11,534 nt of DNA. Origin: Treponema sp. GTDB taxonomy: Bacteria; Spirochaetota; Spirochaetia; Treponematales; Treponemataceae. The position numbers were made by a program, and so were the translations under genes. This document shows, in pieces, positions 1 through 6,890 of this stretch. Where the stretch lies: NCBI GenBank assembly GCA_012513125.1, contig JAAZCS010000099.1:1-11534 (forward strand). Reading direction: 5' to 3'. Under the pieces are notes generated by a model. The model was not told the origin of the DNA and did no database searches. It saw only the letters and a list, made by a program, of their open reading frames with translations. Position 1 is the first letter of the stretch; every line of letters begins with the position of its first letter.

Positions 1-557
1 AGAAAGAAGATTTTGAAAAGGATAATGAAGCACTTTTTAAGCTTAATGACGATTTATCTGGAAAAAATCAAATTAATACTACATTTGAAACATGGGCTTT
101 GGCAACTTATTTTGAAGATGTAATCTCATATGCAAACAATAGATTATATGACATGTCAAAAGGACGCTATACTTTTTTACTTGGAAAAGGAAAAGACAAC
201 AGAGGTCAAAAAGGACTGGATGTTTCTGTTTTGGATTCGTATACAGGAAAAATCAGGGATTCATCTTCTTTTAGTGGCGGTGAACTTTTTATAGCATCAT
301 TAAGCTTGGCTCTAGGATTAACAGACGCTGTCACTAACCGTAATGGTGGAATTCAACTTGATTCACTTTTTATTGACGAAGGTTTTGGAACACTTGATTT
401 TGACACACAAGAAATCACAATCGATACCCTTCTTCAATTACAGGAGAACAAAATGGTTGGAATTATTTCACATATAGAATTTCTAAAAAATGCTGTTCAT
501 TCTCAAATCTATGTTGAAAAAACAACAAGTGGTTCAAAGATTCACATTAAATCCTAA
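1..557 (+). CDS. sbcC: SbcC exonuclease subunit, C-terminal part (5' end outside window)
   Basis: The frame is open from base 3 to the TAA at 555-557 (184 codons), so the gene begins upstream of the window. SbcC is the SMC/Rad50-like ATPase that works with the SbcD nuclease on DNA ends and hairpins. Visible here are the end of the coiled-coil region, the conserved stretch TYFEDVISYANNRL, the ABC signature FSGGELFIASLSLALGL, the Walker B segment LDSLFIDEGFGTLD and the H-loop IISH. This order is typical of the C-terminal ATPase half of SbcC/Rad50 proteins. The TTG at 99 is only an internal leucine codon, because homologous residues continue upstream of it. It converges on recX with an 11-base gap and no obvious terminator. 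The sbcD partner is not in view. Confidence 0.93.
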   Translation, partial: KEDFEKDNEALFKLNDDLSGKNQINTTFETWALATYFEDVISYANNRLYDMSKGRYTFLLGKGKDNRGQKGLDVSVLDSYTGKIRDSSSFSGGELFIASLSLALGLTDAVTNRNGGIQLDSLFIDEGFGTLDFDTQEITIDTLLQLQENKMVGIISHIEFLKNAVHSQIYVEKTTSGSKIHIKS

Positions 558-568
558 TTCTAAATTTC

Positions 569-1183
569 TTATGAATCATTTTCTGATGAAAGAACTGTTC
601 GTATCATTTTATATGAAAAACCAGCTTTAACAAGGTAACTAATCAATTCGTCATTGAGTTTTCCTTTTTTTACCAGATTTTCCATTGCTTTTTTGCAAAT
701 TGCCGATTCATCATACTCACCAAAATAATTATCTAAAGCTTTATTTACAGTTTCCCTATCAATTCCACGCAAAATCAATTCACCTAAAAGCCGGCTACGT
801 CCTTCGAAATGATTAATTCTTCTGCTATGAAGCCAAGCAATAGCATATCTATAATCAGACAAATAATTTTTTGACTCTAAATAAAGAAGAACCATATCGA
901 TTACATTTTTTTGATAACCTTTCAGAAGTAATTTCCGTGACAATCCAAATTTTGACTGCTCTGCTCGGCTTAAATAATCAACCGCTTTATATTCCGCAGC
1001 GACAGCAAAACCTGCATTTATCAATTCATCTTCTTTCTCATCCAAGAATTCTACATTCTCGATGATGTCATCAATTTTTATTGAGGATAAATACTCTTGC
1101 CGTATAAAAAAAGCAGCCCCCGTAAAAGCTGTAACTGTGTACAAACCTTCGGCTGACTGCTCTTGAACATTTTTGATAACCAA
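569..1183 (-). CDS. recX: RecX-family regulator of RecA
   Basis: RecX proteins bind RecA filaments and modulate recombination and the SOS response. The 204-residue product carries the family's helical repeats from about residue 65 onward: ALDYLSRAEQS-like start (VDYLSRAEQSKFGLSRKLLLKG), then YLSDYRYAIAWLHSRR, then GRSRLLGELILRGI, then a third repeat near residues 160-200. The first 60 residues do not match the core and may be lineage-specific. The start is TTG at 1183; no ATG or GTG is in frame before the core, and the only nearby ATG (1170) is out of frame. There is no good ribosome binding site before it. It lies 9 bases after the rpsI stop and in the same frame, so it is probably translated by coupling from the ribosomal operon. 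Confidence 0.85.
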   Translation of the reverse strand: MVIKNVQEQSAEGLYTVTAFTGAAFFIRQEYLSSIKIDDIIENVEFLDEKEDELINAGFAVAAEYKAVDYLSRAEQSKFGLSRKLLLKGYQKNVIDMVLLYLESKNYLSDYRYAIAWLHSRRINHFEGRSRLLGELILRGIDRETVNKALDNYFGEYDESAICKKAMENLVKKGKLNDELISYLVKAGFSYKMIRTVLSSENDS

Positions 1184-1192
1184 ATCTTCGAA

Positions 1193-1585
1193 CTAACGTT
1201 TGCTGAACTGGAATCTTCTACGTGCACCTTTCTGACCGTATTTTTTACGTTCAACCATACGTGAATCACGAGTAAGATATCCGTTTGCCTTGAGAGCTGT
1301 ACGAGAATCAGGTTCAATCTGTGTCAATGCACGGGAAATTCCATGTAGACAAGCTGCAGCCTGACCATTCATACCACCACCAATAACGTTGATAAGAATA
1401 TCAAATTTATTATCACTTGAAGTTACTAATAAAGGTTGGCGAACAACTTTAACTTGTTCTTCGCTAACGAAATAGTCTTTTACATCTTTACCATTAACAA
1501 CAATTTTACCTGTACCTTCGCGAACAAATACGCGAGCTACAGCTGTTTTTCTTCTTCCTGTACCAATAGCAATATTTTTAACCAT
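1193..1585 (-). CDS. rpsI: 30S ribosomal protein S9
   Basis: S9 is a small-subunit protein whose C-terminal tail reaches the P-site tRNA. The 130-residue product has the N-terminal motif IGTGRRKTAVARV, the central GGGMNGQAAACLHGISRAL, and the conserved tail GARRRFQFSKR ending in the invariant SKR. I take ATG at 1585 as the start because an AGGAG lies 7 bases before it; the GTG codon immediately upstream (1588) would leave only 4 bases. It follows rplM by 14 bases in the usual bacterial L13-S9 pair, and ends in TAG. Confidence 0.97.
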   Translation of the reverse strand: MVKNIAIGTGRRKTAVARVFVREGTGKIVVNGKDVKDYFVSEEQVKVVRQPLLVTSSDNKFDILINVIGGGMNGQAAACLHGISRALTQIEPDSRTALKANGYLTRDSRMVERKKYGQKGARRRFQFSKR

Positions 1586-1599
1586 CACTTAACTCCTAA

Positions 1600-2028
1600 T
1601 TAAACTTCCAATACTTTTGGATTTTGAGCTGTATGAGGATGTTCTGATCCAGCATAAATCTTTACATTATCCATTAAAGCACGGCCTAAGCGTCCATGAG
1701 GCAACATTCCTTCTACAGCCAATTTCAATGGCTCGCCAGGATGTTTTTCTGATAGTTTTTCAAAAGTATGAGAAACAAGATTACCAACAAAACCAGTGTG
1801 ATGATAATAAATCTTCTTTTGTTCTTTTCCACCACTTACAGAAACTTTATCAGCATTTATGATGATTACATAATCACCCATATTCTGATTTTTTGTAAAT
1901 GTTACTTTGTTTTTACCTCTTAGTACTGCAGCAGCTTTTGCAGCTACGCGTCCTAATGGTTTTCCGGCAGCATCGATTACGTACCAAGTGCGTGCCTGTT
2001 CGTGTTCTTTAACGAAAATCGTATTCAT
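1600..2028 (-). CDS. rplM: 50S ribosomal protein L13
   Basis: L13 is an early-assembly 23S rRNA-binding protein. The 142-residue product has the full-length family pattern: WYVIDAAGKPLGRVAAKAAAVLRGK at residues 15-39, the GDYVIIINADKVSVSGGK segment at about 51-68, KIYYHHTGFVG, and the MLPHGRLGRALMDNVKIYAGSEHPH region at about 108-133. An AAGG precedes the ATG by 6 bases. It is the first gene of the rplM-rpsI-recX unit and has its own promoter and a structured leader. In E. coli L13 represses its own operon through the leader; the leader here could serve the same purpose. Confidence 0.97.
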   Translation of the reverse strand: MNTIFVKEHEQARTWYVIDAAGKPLGRVAAKAAAVLRGKNKVTFTKNQNMGDYVIIINADKVSVSGGKEQKKIYYHHTGFVGNLVSHTFEKLSEKHPGEPLKLAVEGMLPHGRLGRALMDNVKIYAGSEHPHTAQNPKVLEV

Positions 2029-2061
2029 GATATACCTTACTTATTCTAAAAAGCTTATCTT

Positions 2062-2096
2062 GCGATGAAATAATCTTGCATCTGATTAATAATCGC
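2062..2096 (-). promoter_or_regulatory. Second hairpin in the rplM leader
   Basis: In the minus-strand transcript, GCGAU (2096-2092) pairs with AUCGC (2066-2062), and inside it UAAUC pairs with GAUUA around an 8-base loop; the two 5-bp helices are separated by a 3/4-base internal loop. It lies 34 bases upstream of the rplM ATG and 2 bases after the first hairpin. The pairing is read directly from sequence; a regulatory role is inference. Confidence 0.45.
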
Positions 2097-2098
2097 GT

Positions 2099-2125
2099 GG
2101 AGATTTGATGAGCATTCAATTCTCC
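2099..2125 (-). promoter_or_regulatory. First hairpin in the rplM leader
   Basis: In the minus-strand transcript GGAGA pairs with UCUCC, then an A-A mismatch, then UUGA pairs with UCAA around a 7-base loop. It starts about 10 bases after the predicted transcription start. With the following hairpin it makes a compact leader RNA of the kind used for ribosomal-protein autocontrol. I do not recognise it as a described family. Confidence 0.45.
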
Positions 2126-2140
2126 GATACGGGGTATATA

Positions 2141-2170
2141 ACTATACCCTTTTTCTTAATAATGTGTCAA
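2141..2170 (-). promoter_or_regulatory. Promoter of the rplM-rpsI-recX operon
   Basis: On the minus strand there is a perfect TTGACA (-35, plus-strand 2165-2170), an 18-base spacer and TATAGT (-10, plus-strand 2141-2146). Transcription would start near 2134, giving a leader of about 105 bases before the rplM ATG. A 7-bp palindrome (GGGTATA-TAAC-TATACCC, 2132-2149) covers the -10 and the start region and could be an operator. Confidence 0.75.
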
Positions 2171-2183
2171 TAATTTCAAATGC

Positions 2184-2411
2184 TTATTGAGCGTCTGAAG
2201 CAGCTGATTTTTCTTCTTTTTTAGCTTCATTCTTATCTTTTATATCAGCAGCACCAATGAACAAGCAAATTAAACCGATAAAAGCAGCTAAAACAGGTGT
2301 TGCACCTTTTAAAAATGCAATTACATCAGCTCCCAAATTTAACGGAAAAAATGGTATTACAGAAAAAACTGTAAATGATATAAACAAAATACCAAGAATA
2401 ATTGATAACAT
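2184..2411 (-). CDS. Small two-helix membrane protein, function unknown
   Basis: A 75-residue product with two hydrophobic segments, about residues 2-22 (LSIILGILFISFTVFSVIPF) and 35-54 (ATPVLAAFIGLICLFIGAAD), and a charged tail rich in lysine and glutamate (KDKNEAKKEEK). The first helix has no lipobox or clear signal cleavage site, so I expect an integral inner-membrane protein with the tail in the cytoplasm. A strong AAGGGG lies 5 bases before the ATG, and a promoter-like pair sits just upstream, which supports a real gene. I do not recognise the family. No terminator is visible before the rplM promoter, so readthrough into rplM is possible. Confidence 0.8.
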   Translation of the reverse strand: MLSIILGILFISFTVFSVIPFFPLNLGADVIAFLKGATPVLAAFIGLICLFIGAADIKDKNEAKKEEKSAASDAQ

Positions 2412-2432
2412 AAATTCCCCTTATCACTAATT

Positions 2433-2461
2433 CTATTATTTTTTATAAATTAGTGTATCAA
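2433..2461 (-). promoter_or_regulatory. Promoter of the small membrane protein gene, flanked by an inverted repeat
   Basis: On the minus strand TTGATA (plus-strand 2456-2461) and TAATAG (2433-2438) are 17 bases apart. A perfect 8-bp inverted repeat CACTAATT/AATTAGTG (2425-2432 and 2448-2455) brackets the -10. This looks like an operator, although the region is AT-rich. Confidence 0.5.
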
Positions 2462-2542
2462 TTCTATAAGTATAATATCAAAAATTCATTTATTCAATTT
2501 ATTTTCACCATAGGCAATTTGATTATTGAATTTCATTATAAC

Positions 2543-2571
2543 TTTACATGAAATTACGAAACTTCTATACT
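2543..2571 (+). promoter_or_regulatory. Promoter of azlCD, placing the start of RNA on the azlC ATG
   Basis: TTTACA (2543-2548), exactly 17 bases, then TATACT (2566-2571). The expected start of transcription is 2578-2580, and the azlC ATG is at 2580. There is therefore no room for a ribosome binding site. Confidence 0.65.
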
Positions 2572-2579
2572 CGTGGTCT

Positions 2580-3320
2580 ATGAATAAATATTGTTTTACA
2601 AGAGCATTTAAAGTTTCACTGCCAGTCCTTTTTGGTTATTTAGCAATAGGAATTGCGTTTGGGCTAATATTAGTTGAGGCTGGTTATCCTTGGTGGCTTG
2701 CACCTATCATGAGCATTTCTATGTATGCAGGAGCTGGACAATATATTGCAATTGGTCTTTTTTCTGCTGGAACTTCATTGAGTATGATTATATTAACTGA
2801 ACTTCTTGTAAATATACGTCATATTGTCTACGGTCTTTCATTAATAACAAAATTCAATTGTTGTGGAAAATGGAAACCTTTTTTGATTTTTGCTCTTACA
2901 GATGAAACATATTCGCTTTTAACTTCAGTTGAAGCACCAGACAATGTTCCAAAAGGAACTTTTTACGGAATTATTGCACTACTTGATTACCTATATTGGA
3001 TTATTGGAGGAATTATTGGAGCCTTAGCGGGTTCAATTATCCCTTTTTCAATGAAAGGAGTCGATTTTGCACTAACTGCATTGTTTACAGTGTTGACAAT
3101 AGATCAAATAAAAAGTTCAAAAGATTTTATATCTCCACTTCTTGGAATTTTAGCAACAATTTTATCAATTGTTTTATGGAAGAACGGAATAATCAAAGAC
3201 TCAAATAACATTTTACTTTCATCAATTTCCATAGGGTTGGCAGTTTTAATAATCACTCGTCACAAGGAATGGAAAAAAACAGATGGAGATAAAATAGCTA
3301 CAAAAGGAGAAACTGAATAA
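2580..3320 (+). CDS. azlC: AzlC-family branched-chain amino-acid exporter, large subunit
   Basis: AzlC with AzlD forms an inner-membrane exporter for branched-chain amino acids and analogues. The 246-residue product shows the family pattern: FGYLAIGIAFGLILVEAG near the N terminus, SMYAGAGQYIAIGLF, NIRHIVYGLSL, and ALTDETYSLL in the middle, followed by several membrane helices (LLDYLYWIIGGIIGALAGSIIPF and a run near residues 190-225). The start is ATG 2580, which fits the family N terminus. A longer reading from TTG 2526 adds 18 residues, lacks a ribosome binding site and would run through the predicted promoter. The stop overlaps the azlD start by one base (TAATG), so the two are co-translated. 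Confidence 0.9.
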   Translation: MNKYCFTRAFKVSLPVLFGYLAIGIAFGLILVEAGYPWWLAPIMSISMYAGAGQYIAIGLFSAGTSLSMIILTELLVNIRHIVYGLSLITKFNCCGKWKPFLIFALTDETYSLLTSVEAPDNVPKGTFYGIIALLDYLYWIIGGIIGALAGSIIPFSMKGVDFALTALFTVLTIDQIKSSKDFISPLLGILATILSIVLWKNGIIKDSNNILLSSISIGLAVLIITRHKEWKKTDGDKIATKGETE

Positions 3321-3658
3321 TGGAATCAATGAAATTAACAATTGCACAAGTTCTTATAGCAACAATTTGCTCAACATTAGTGATTTTTTCAGAAAGAGCA
3401 TTTCCTTTTGTTCTTTTTTCAAAAAAACAGCCTCCAAGAATGATTAAATTCATCGAAAAATATATTCCTCCAATGGTAATGGCAGCTCTTTTGGTTTATT
3501 GCCTAAAGGATATGACATTTTCTTCTGGAGCTGTAAATTTTGCCCCATATTTGGCAGGTGTTGCAGCAACAGCAATTCTTCACCTTTGGAAAGGAAATTC
3601 ACTTATAAGTATTTTTGGTGGCACTATAATCTACATGATTTTAATTCGAATTTTATAA
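3320..3658 (+). CDS. azlD: AzlD-family branched-chain amino-acid exporter, small subunit
   Basis: The 112-residue product has the AzlD layout of about four membrane helices: LTIAQVLIATICSTLVIF, then the hallmark RAFPFVLFSKKQPPRMIKFIEKYIPPMVMAALLVYCL, then NFAPYLAGVAATAILHLW, then SLISIFGGTIIYMILI. AzlD is the obligatory partner of AzlC. Its ATG overlaps the azlC stop by one base, and AAGGAGA lies about 9-10 bases upstream inside azlC. Full length for the family. Confidence 0.88.
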   Translation: MESMKLTIAQVLIATICSTLVIFSERAFPFVLFSKKQPPRMIKFIEKYIPPMVMAALLVYCLKDMTFSSGAVNFAPYLAGVAATAILHLWKGNSLISIFGGTIIYMILIRIL

Positions 3659-3799
3659 ATTATATTTTTTTCAAAAAAGTTATTGACTATTATAAAAATA
3701 TAATGCAAGTATATATTTAATAAACGAACCATATCCGTTGCTAAGTTTTATTCATCGTATGTATATGCGATTTATTATTATGACAAGAGGTTACTTGAG
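3659..3799 (+). promoter_or_regulatory. Leader region of the potABCD cluster
   Basis: This gap should hold the pot promoter. TTGACT (3683-3688) and TATAAT (3699-3704) are both present but only 10 bases apart, so they cannot be one normal promoter; TTGACT with TATATA (3710-3715) has a long 21-base spacer. The true promoter is unclear. Downstream, ATCGTAT (3754-3760) can pair with ATGCGAT (3765-3771) in RNA, with one G-U pair and a 4-base loop. A seven-codon open frame from ATG 3780 ends in TGA at 3801-3803, overlapping the TTG start of potA. Confidence 0.35.
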
Positions 3800-4990
3800 T
3801 TGAAAGGAAGTCAGGTTACCATTGAGCATGTATCCAAGAAATTTGGCGACTTTGTTGCTTTGGATGACATCAATTTTACTATTAAGCCTGGTGAGTTTTT
3901 CTCACTTTTAGGCCCATCTGGATGCGGTAAAACAACTTTACTCCGCATAATTGCCGGTTTTGAATTTCCTGATGATGGAGTGGTTCTTTTTGATGAAAAA
4001 AATATAATCCCATTACCTCCTGATAAGAGACATTCAAATACAGTATTTCAAACATATGCTTTATTTCCGCATATGACAGTTTACGAAAACGTAGCTTTTT
4101 CACTCCGTTTAAAGAAACTTCCCAAAAGTGAAATAGATAAGAAAGTTAGAGAATATGTTCATTTAGTTCAGTTAGACCAACATATTGACAAAAAACCAAA
4201 CCAGCTATCTGGCGGACAAAAACAAAGGGTGGCAATTGCAAGGGCTTTAATTAATGAGCCTAAGGTTTTATTATTAGACGAACCTCTATCCGCTTTGGAT
4301 GCAAAACTTAGAGCCAATCTTCTAATTGATTTGGATAATTTGCATGATAAAATTGGAATTACATTTATTTATGTAACTCATGACCAAAGTGAAGCTTTAT
4401 CTGTTTCTGATAGAATTGCTGTTATGAATTCCGGACACGTTCTTCAAATAGGCACGCCTTTTGAAATTTATGAAAGTCCAAAAACTCAATTTGTAGCTCA
4501 ATTTATTGGAGAAACAAATCTCTTTGATGCAGAAGTTATTGACTGTATTCCCCACAAAGATGCAAATAACAATAGTGACTTCATGGTAACATTGTCAGTT
4601 CCTTCTTTGGGAAAACAGGCGCCACTTGCTTCTGATACAGATGCAACAATCGCTTTGGATAAATTTATGCAGGTAACAGATTTTGAACATACAGAAAAAT
4701 CACAAAAAGTATCTGTAACAATTCGTCCCGAAAAAGTTCGTATTACATTGGAACCTCCTGAAACTGGAGGAAGAACAGATGTTAATGTTTTCAGTGGAAT
4801 TGTTGATGAGCCTATTTATTCTGGATTTCAATCTAAATTCTATGTTCGCCTTGATACAGGATTAGTCATAAAGGTTTTCAAACAACATACAGACTACATG
4901 GATAAAGGACCTGTAATTCAATGGAAAGATAGAGTTTATGTTTCTTGGTCAGCTGACAGCGCATATATTGTAGAGGATATAGAAAAATGA
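3800..4990 (+). CDS. potA: Spermidine/putrescine ABC transporter ATPase PotA
   Basis: PotA hydrolyses ATP on the cytoplasmic face to drive polyamine import. The 396-residue product has Walker A GPSGCGKTT (38-46), the Q-loop glutamine at 84, the signature LSGGQKQR (136-143), Walker B VLLLDEP (156-162), D-loop SALD and the H-loop histidine 194 in YVTHDQSEAL. A C-terminal TOBE-type region follows from about residue 285 (VSVTIRPEKVRI onward). The linker around 245-285 is longer than in E. coli PotA. The start is TTG 3800 with AGAGG at 3786-3790, 9 bases upstream; the protein begins right at the usual family N terminus. It overlaps potB by ATGA. Related CUT1-type sugar importer ATPases look similar, but the neighbouring permeases and receptor point to polyamines. 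Confidence 0.93.
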   Translation: MKGSQVTIEHVSKKFGDFVALDDINFTIKPGEFFSLLGPSGCGKTTLLRIIAGFEFPDDGVVLFDEKNIIPLPPDKRHSNTVFQTYALFPHMTVYENVAFSLRLKKLPKSEIDKKVREYVHLVQLDQHIDKKPNQLSGGQKQRVAIARALINEPKVLLLDEPLSALDAKLRANLLIDLDNLHDKIGITFIYVTHDQSEALSVSDRIAVMNSGHVLQIGTPFEIYESPKTQFVAQFIGETNLFDAEVIDCIPHKDANNNSDFMVTLSVPSLGKQAPLASDTDATIALDKFMQVTDFEHTEKSQKVSVTIRPEKVRITLEPPETGGRTDVNVFSGIVDEPIYSGFQSKFYVRLDTGLVIKVFKQHTDYMDKGPVIQWKDRVYVSWSADSAYIVEDIEK

Positions 4991-5922
4991 AATCATCTCC
5001 AAAAACCCACCCTCTGCCGGCGGATAAAAGACAGAGAAAACTCATAAGCCAAGGTTCAATTTATGCCTGGCCAATGGGAATATGGTTTTTAATTTTCTTT
5101 GTAGCTCCACTAGTCATTATTTTTGTCTACAGCTTTCTAAAGAAAGGAGTTCATGGAGGGGTGGAGCCTATCTTCACTCTAAAGTCTTATCAAAAATTAG
5201 TTGATCCTCAATATGGACTAATTGTTCTTAGAACATTAAAAATGACAATTATCTCAACAATAATTACAATTCTCGTTTCTTTGCCAAGTGCATATGCTAT
5301 GGCTAGAAGCAAAAGACAGACTCTTTTATTATTTTTGATAATCATTCCATTTTGGACAAACTCACTAATCCGTATTTTTGCATGGATGTCCATTTTAAAT
5401 AATGATGGTGTTCTTAATCAATTTTTAATGAAATTTCATATAATAAAAGACTATGTACAATTCCTTTATAATCAAAAGGTTGTCATTTTAGTTTCTGTAT
5501 ATATGTACATTCCATACGCAATTCTGCCAATTTTTACAGCAATTGATAGATTTGATTTTTCATTACTTGAAGCCGCAAGAGATTTAGGAGCAACAAAATT
5601 CCAATCAATTCTTTTCGTATTGATTCCTGGAATAAAAAGCGGAATCATTTCAGCATTAATTTTTACATTCATTCCTATTTTTGGTGCTTATACAGTCCCT
5701 CTTTTAGTGGGAGGAAAAGATTCCTACATGTTGGGAAACATAATTGTTGATCAAGTTCAAAAAACAAGAAATTGGCCTTTAGCAGCCGCTTTCAGTATGA
5801 TTATTACAATTATATCTGTTGCAGGAATAATTTGGATTACAAAATCAAATGAAAAAGATAAAAAATTAAATAAGAAAAACACAAAAGAAGACAATTACAC
5901 TGCAGAAGGAGCTCAAAAATGA
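4987..5922 (+). CDS. potB: Spermidine/putrescine ABC transporter permease PotB
   Basis: One of two membrane subunits forming the polyamine channel. The 311-residue product has about six helices (near 30-51, 82-105, 112-135, 164-183, 214-238 and 266-285) and the cytoplasmic EAA loop EAARDLGATKFQSILFVLIP at 195-214, which docks on PotA. Segments such as PFWTNSLIRIFAW and FGAYTVPLLVGGKDSYMLGNII match the PotB/PotH type. AGAGGA upstream of the ATG serves as ribosome binding site. The C-terminal 25 residues are a lysine-rich polar tail. It is joined to potA and potC by ATGA overlaps on both sides, indicating tight translational coupling. Confidence 0.93.
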   Translation: MKSSPKTHPLPADKRQRKLISQGSIYAWPMGIWFLIFFVAPLVIIFVYSFLKKGVHGGVEPIFTLKSYQKLVDPQYGLIVLRTLKMTIISTIITILVSLPSAYAMARSKRQTLLLFLIIIPFWTNSLIRIFAWMSILNNDGVLNQFLMKFHIIKDYVQFLYNQKVVILVSVYMYIPYAILPIFTAIDRFDFSLLEAARDLGATKFQSILFVLIPGIKSGIISALIFTFIPIFGAYTVPLLVGGKDSYMLGNIIVDQVQKTRNWPLAAAFSMIITIISVAGIIWITKSNEKDKKLNKKNTKEDNYTAEGAQK

Positions 5923-6803
5923 ATCATCCATTTTACATCTTTCTAAACAGAGCGATTTTTAACAATAAAAATAGACCGACAACTGAAAATGCTAGGCATG
6001 CAAAAAAATCATGGAAAAACATTAAAAGAAATTTTTCTTTATCAAACATTATTTTGATTTTAACTATATTATTTCTATTCATTCCCCTTTTTATTATTTT
6101 CGCTTATTCATTTAATGAAAGCAAAGGTTCTGTTTTTACAAAACCTTCGTTAATATGGTACAAGGAATTACTATTCAATTCCAAAAGTCTTTGGATATCT
6201 CTATTAAATAGTATAATTGTTGCTTTTTCATCTGCATTAGTATCAACAATACTTGGCACATTAGCTTCTATCGGTGTCAGCTGGTATAAATTCCCTGGAA
6301 AGAAAATAATTCAAGCACTAACTTATCTTCCGATGGTTTTGCCTGAGGTAATTATTGGATTATCAATGGTTATTTTCTTCAGCGGAATTCACATGCCACT
6401 GGGTTTATTCACAGTTTTTGCAGCTCATACTACATTTTGTTTGCCATTTGTATTTTTAATGGTCAATGCAAGACTTGATGAATTTGACTACTCAATTGTT
6501 GAAGCTGCTCATGATTTAGGTGCAACTGAACTTCAAACTATGATAAAAGTTGTAATACCTGCTATTTTCCCTGGAATTACATCAGGATTCTTAATGGCTA
6601 TAACAATGTCACTTGAGGATTTTGTTATTACATTCTTTGTTTCAGGGCCTGGTTCAACGACATTACCACTGTATGTATATTCAATGATTAGATTTGGTGT
6701 TTCACCTGTAATAAATGCACTTTCACTTGTAATGGTTCTTACAACTTGTCTGATTGCATTTATCTTAAGGAAAGGTTTGAAAAACATAGCAGCATCACAT
6801 TAA
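5919..6803 (+). CDS. potC: Spermidine/putrescine ABC transporter permease PotC
   Basis: Second membrane subunit of the polyamine importer. The 294-residue product has about six helices, starting with LSNIILILTILFLFIPLFIIFAYSF (41-65), the PotC-type segment LTYLPMVLPEVIIGLSM (134-150), and the EAA loop EAAHDLGATELQTMIKVVIP (195-214). The TMSLEDFVITFFVSGPGSTTLP segment is also characteristic. A positively charged stretch of about 40 residues precedes the first helix, roughly 30 more than is usual; AAGGAG and the ATGA overlap with potB still support ATG 5919. A short gap separates it from potD. Confidence 0.93.
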   Translation: MNHPFYIFLNRAIFNNKNRPTTENARHAKKSWKNIKRNFSLSNIILILTILFLFIPLFIIFAYSFNESKGSVFTKPSLIWYKELLFNSKSLWISLLNSIIVAFSSALVSTILGTLASIGVSWYKFPGKKIIQALTYLPMVLPEVIIGLSMVIFFSGIHMPLGLFTVFAAHTTFCLPFVFLMVNARLDEFDYSIVEAAHDLGATELQTMIKVVIPAIFPGITSGFLMAITMSLEDFVITFFVSGPGSTTLPLYVYSMIRFGVSPVINALSLVMVLTTCLIAFILRKGLKNIAASH

Positions 6804-6808
6804 GCCAC

Positions 6809-6834
6809 AAATGATTGATTTCTAGTCAATATTT
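6809..6834 (+). other. Possible hairpin between potC and potD
   Basis: AAAT-(G)-ATTGA (6809-6818) can pair with TCAAT-ATTT (6826-6834) with one bulged G and a 7-base loop. It has no GC-rich stem and no T-run, so it is not a normal terminator. It might protect or process the message to set potD levels apart from potABC; this is inference. Confidence 0.25.
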
Positions 6835-6890
6835 ATAAAACAAAAACTACAAAGTTCTTTTTTAAAACTATATAAAAAAAGAGGAAAATT

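Noticed and set aside
1078..1317. Minus-strand frame of 79 codons across rpsI and recX
   Set aside because: It overlaps two well-supported genes in another frame and has no family resemblance.
2526..2579. Upstream extension of azlC from TTG 2526
   Set aside because: It lacks a ribosome binding site, adds residues absent from the family pattern, and overlaps a good promoter.
3661..3680. T-run followed by an A-run after azlD
   Set aside because: No GC-rich stem precedes it, so it is not a convincing terminator.
3683..3704. TTGACT and TATAAT read as one pot promoter
   Set aside because: The spacer is only 10 bases, too short for the usual sigma factor.
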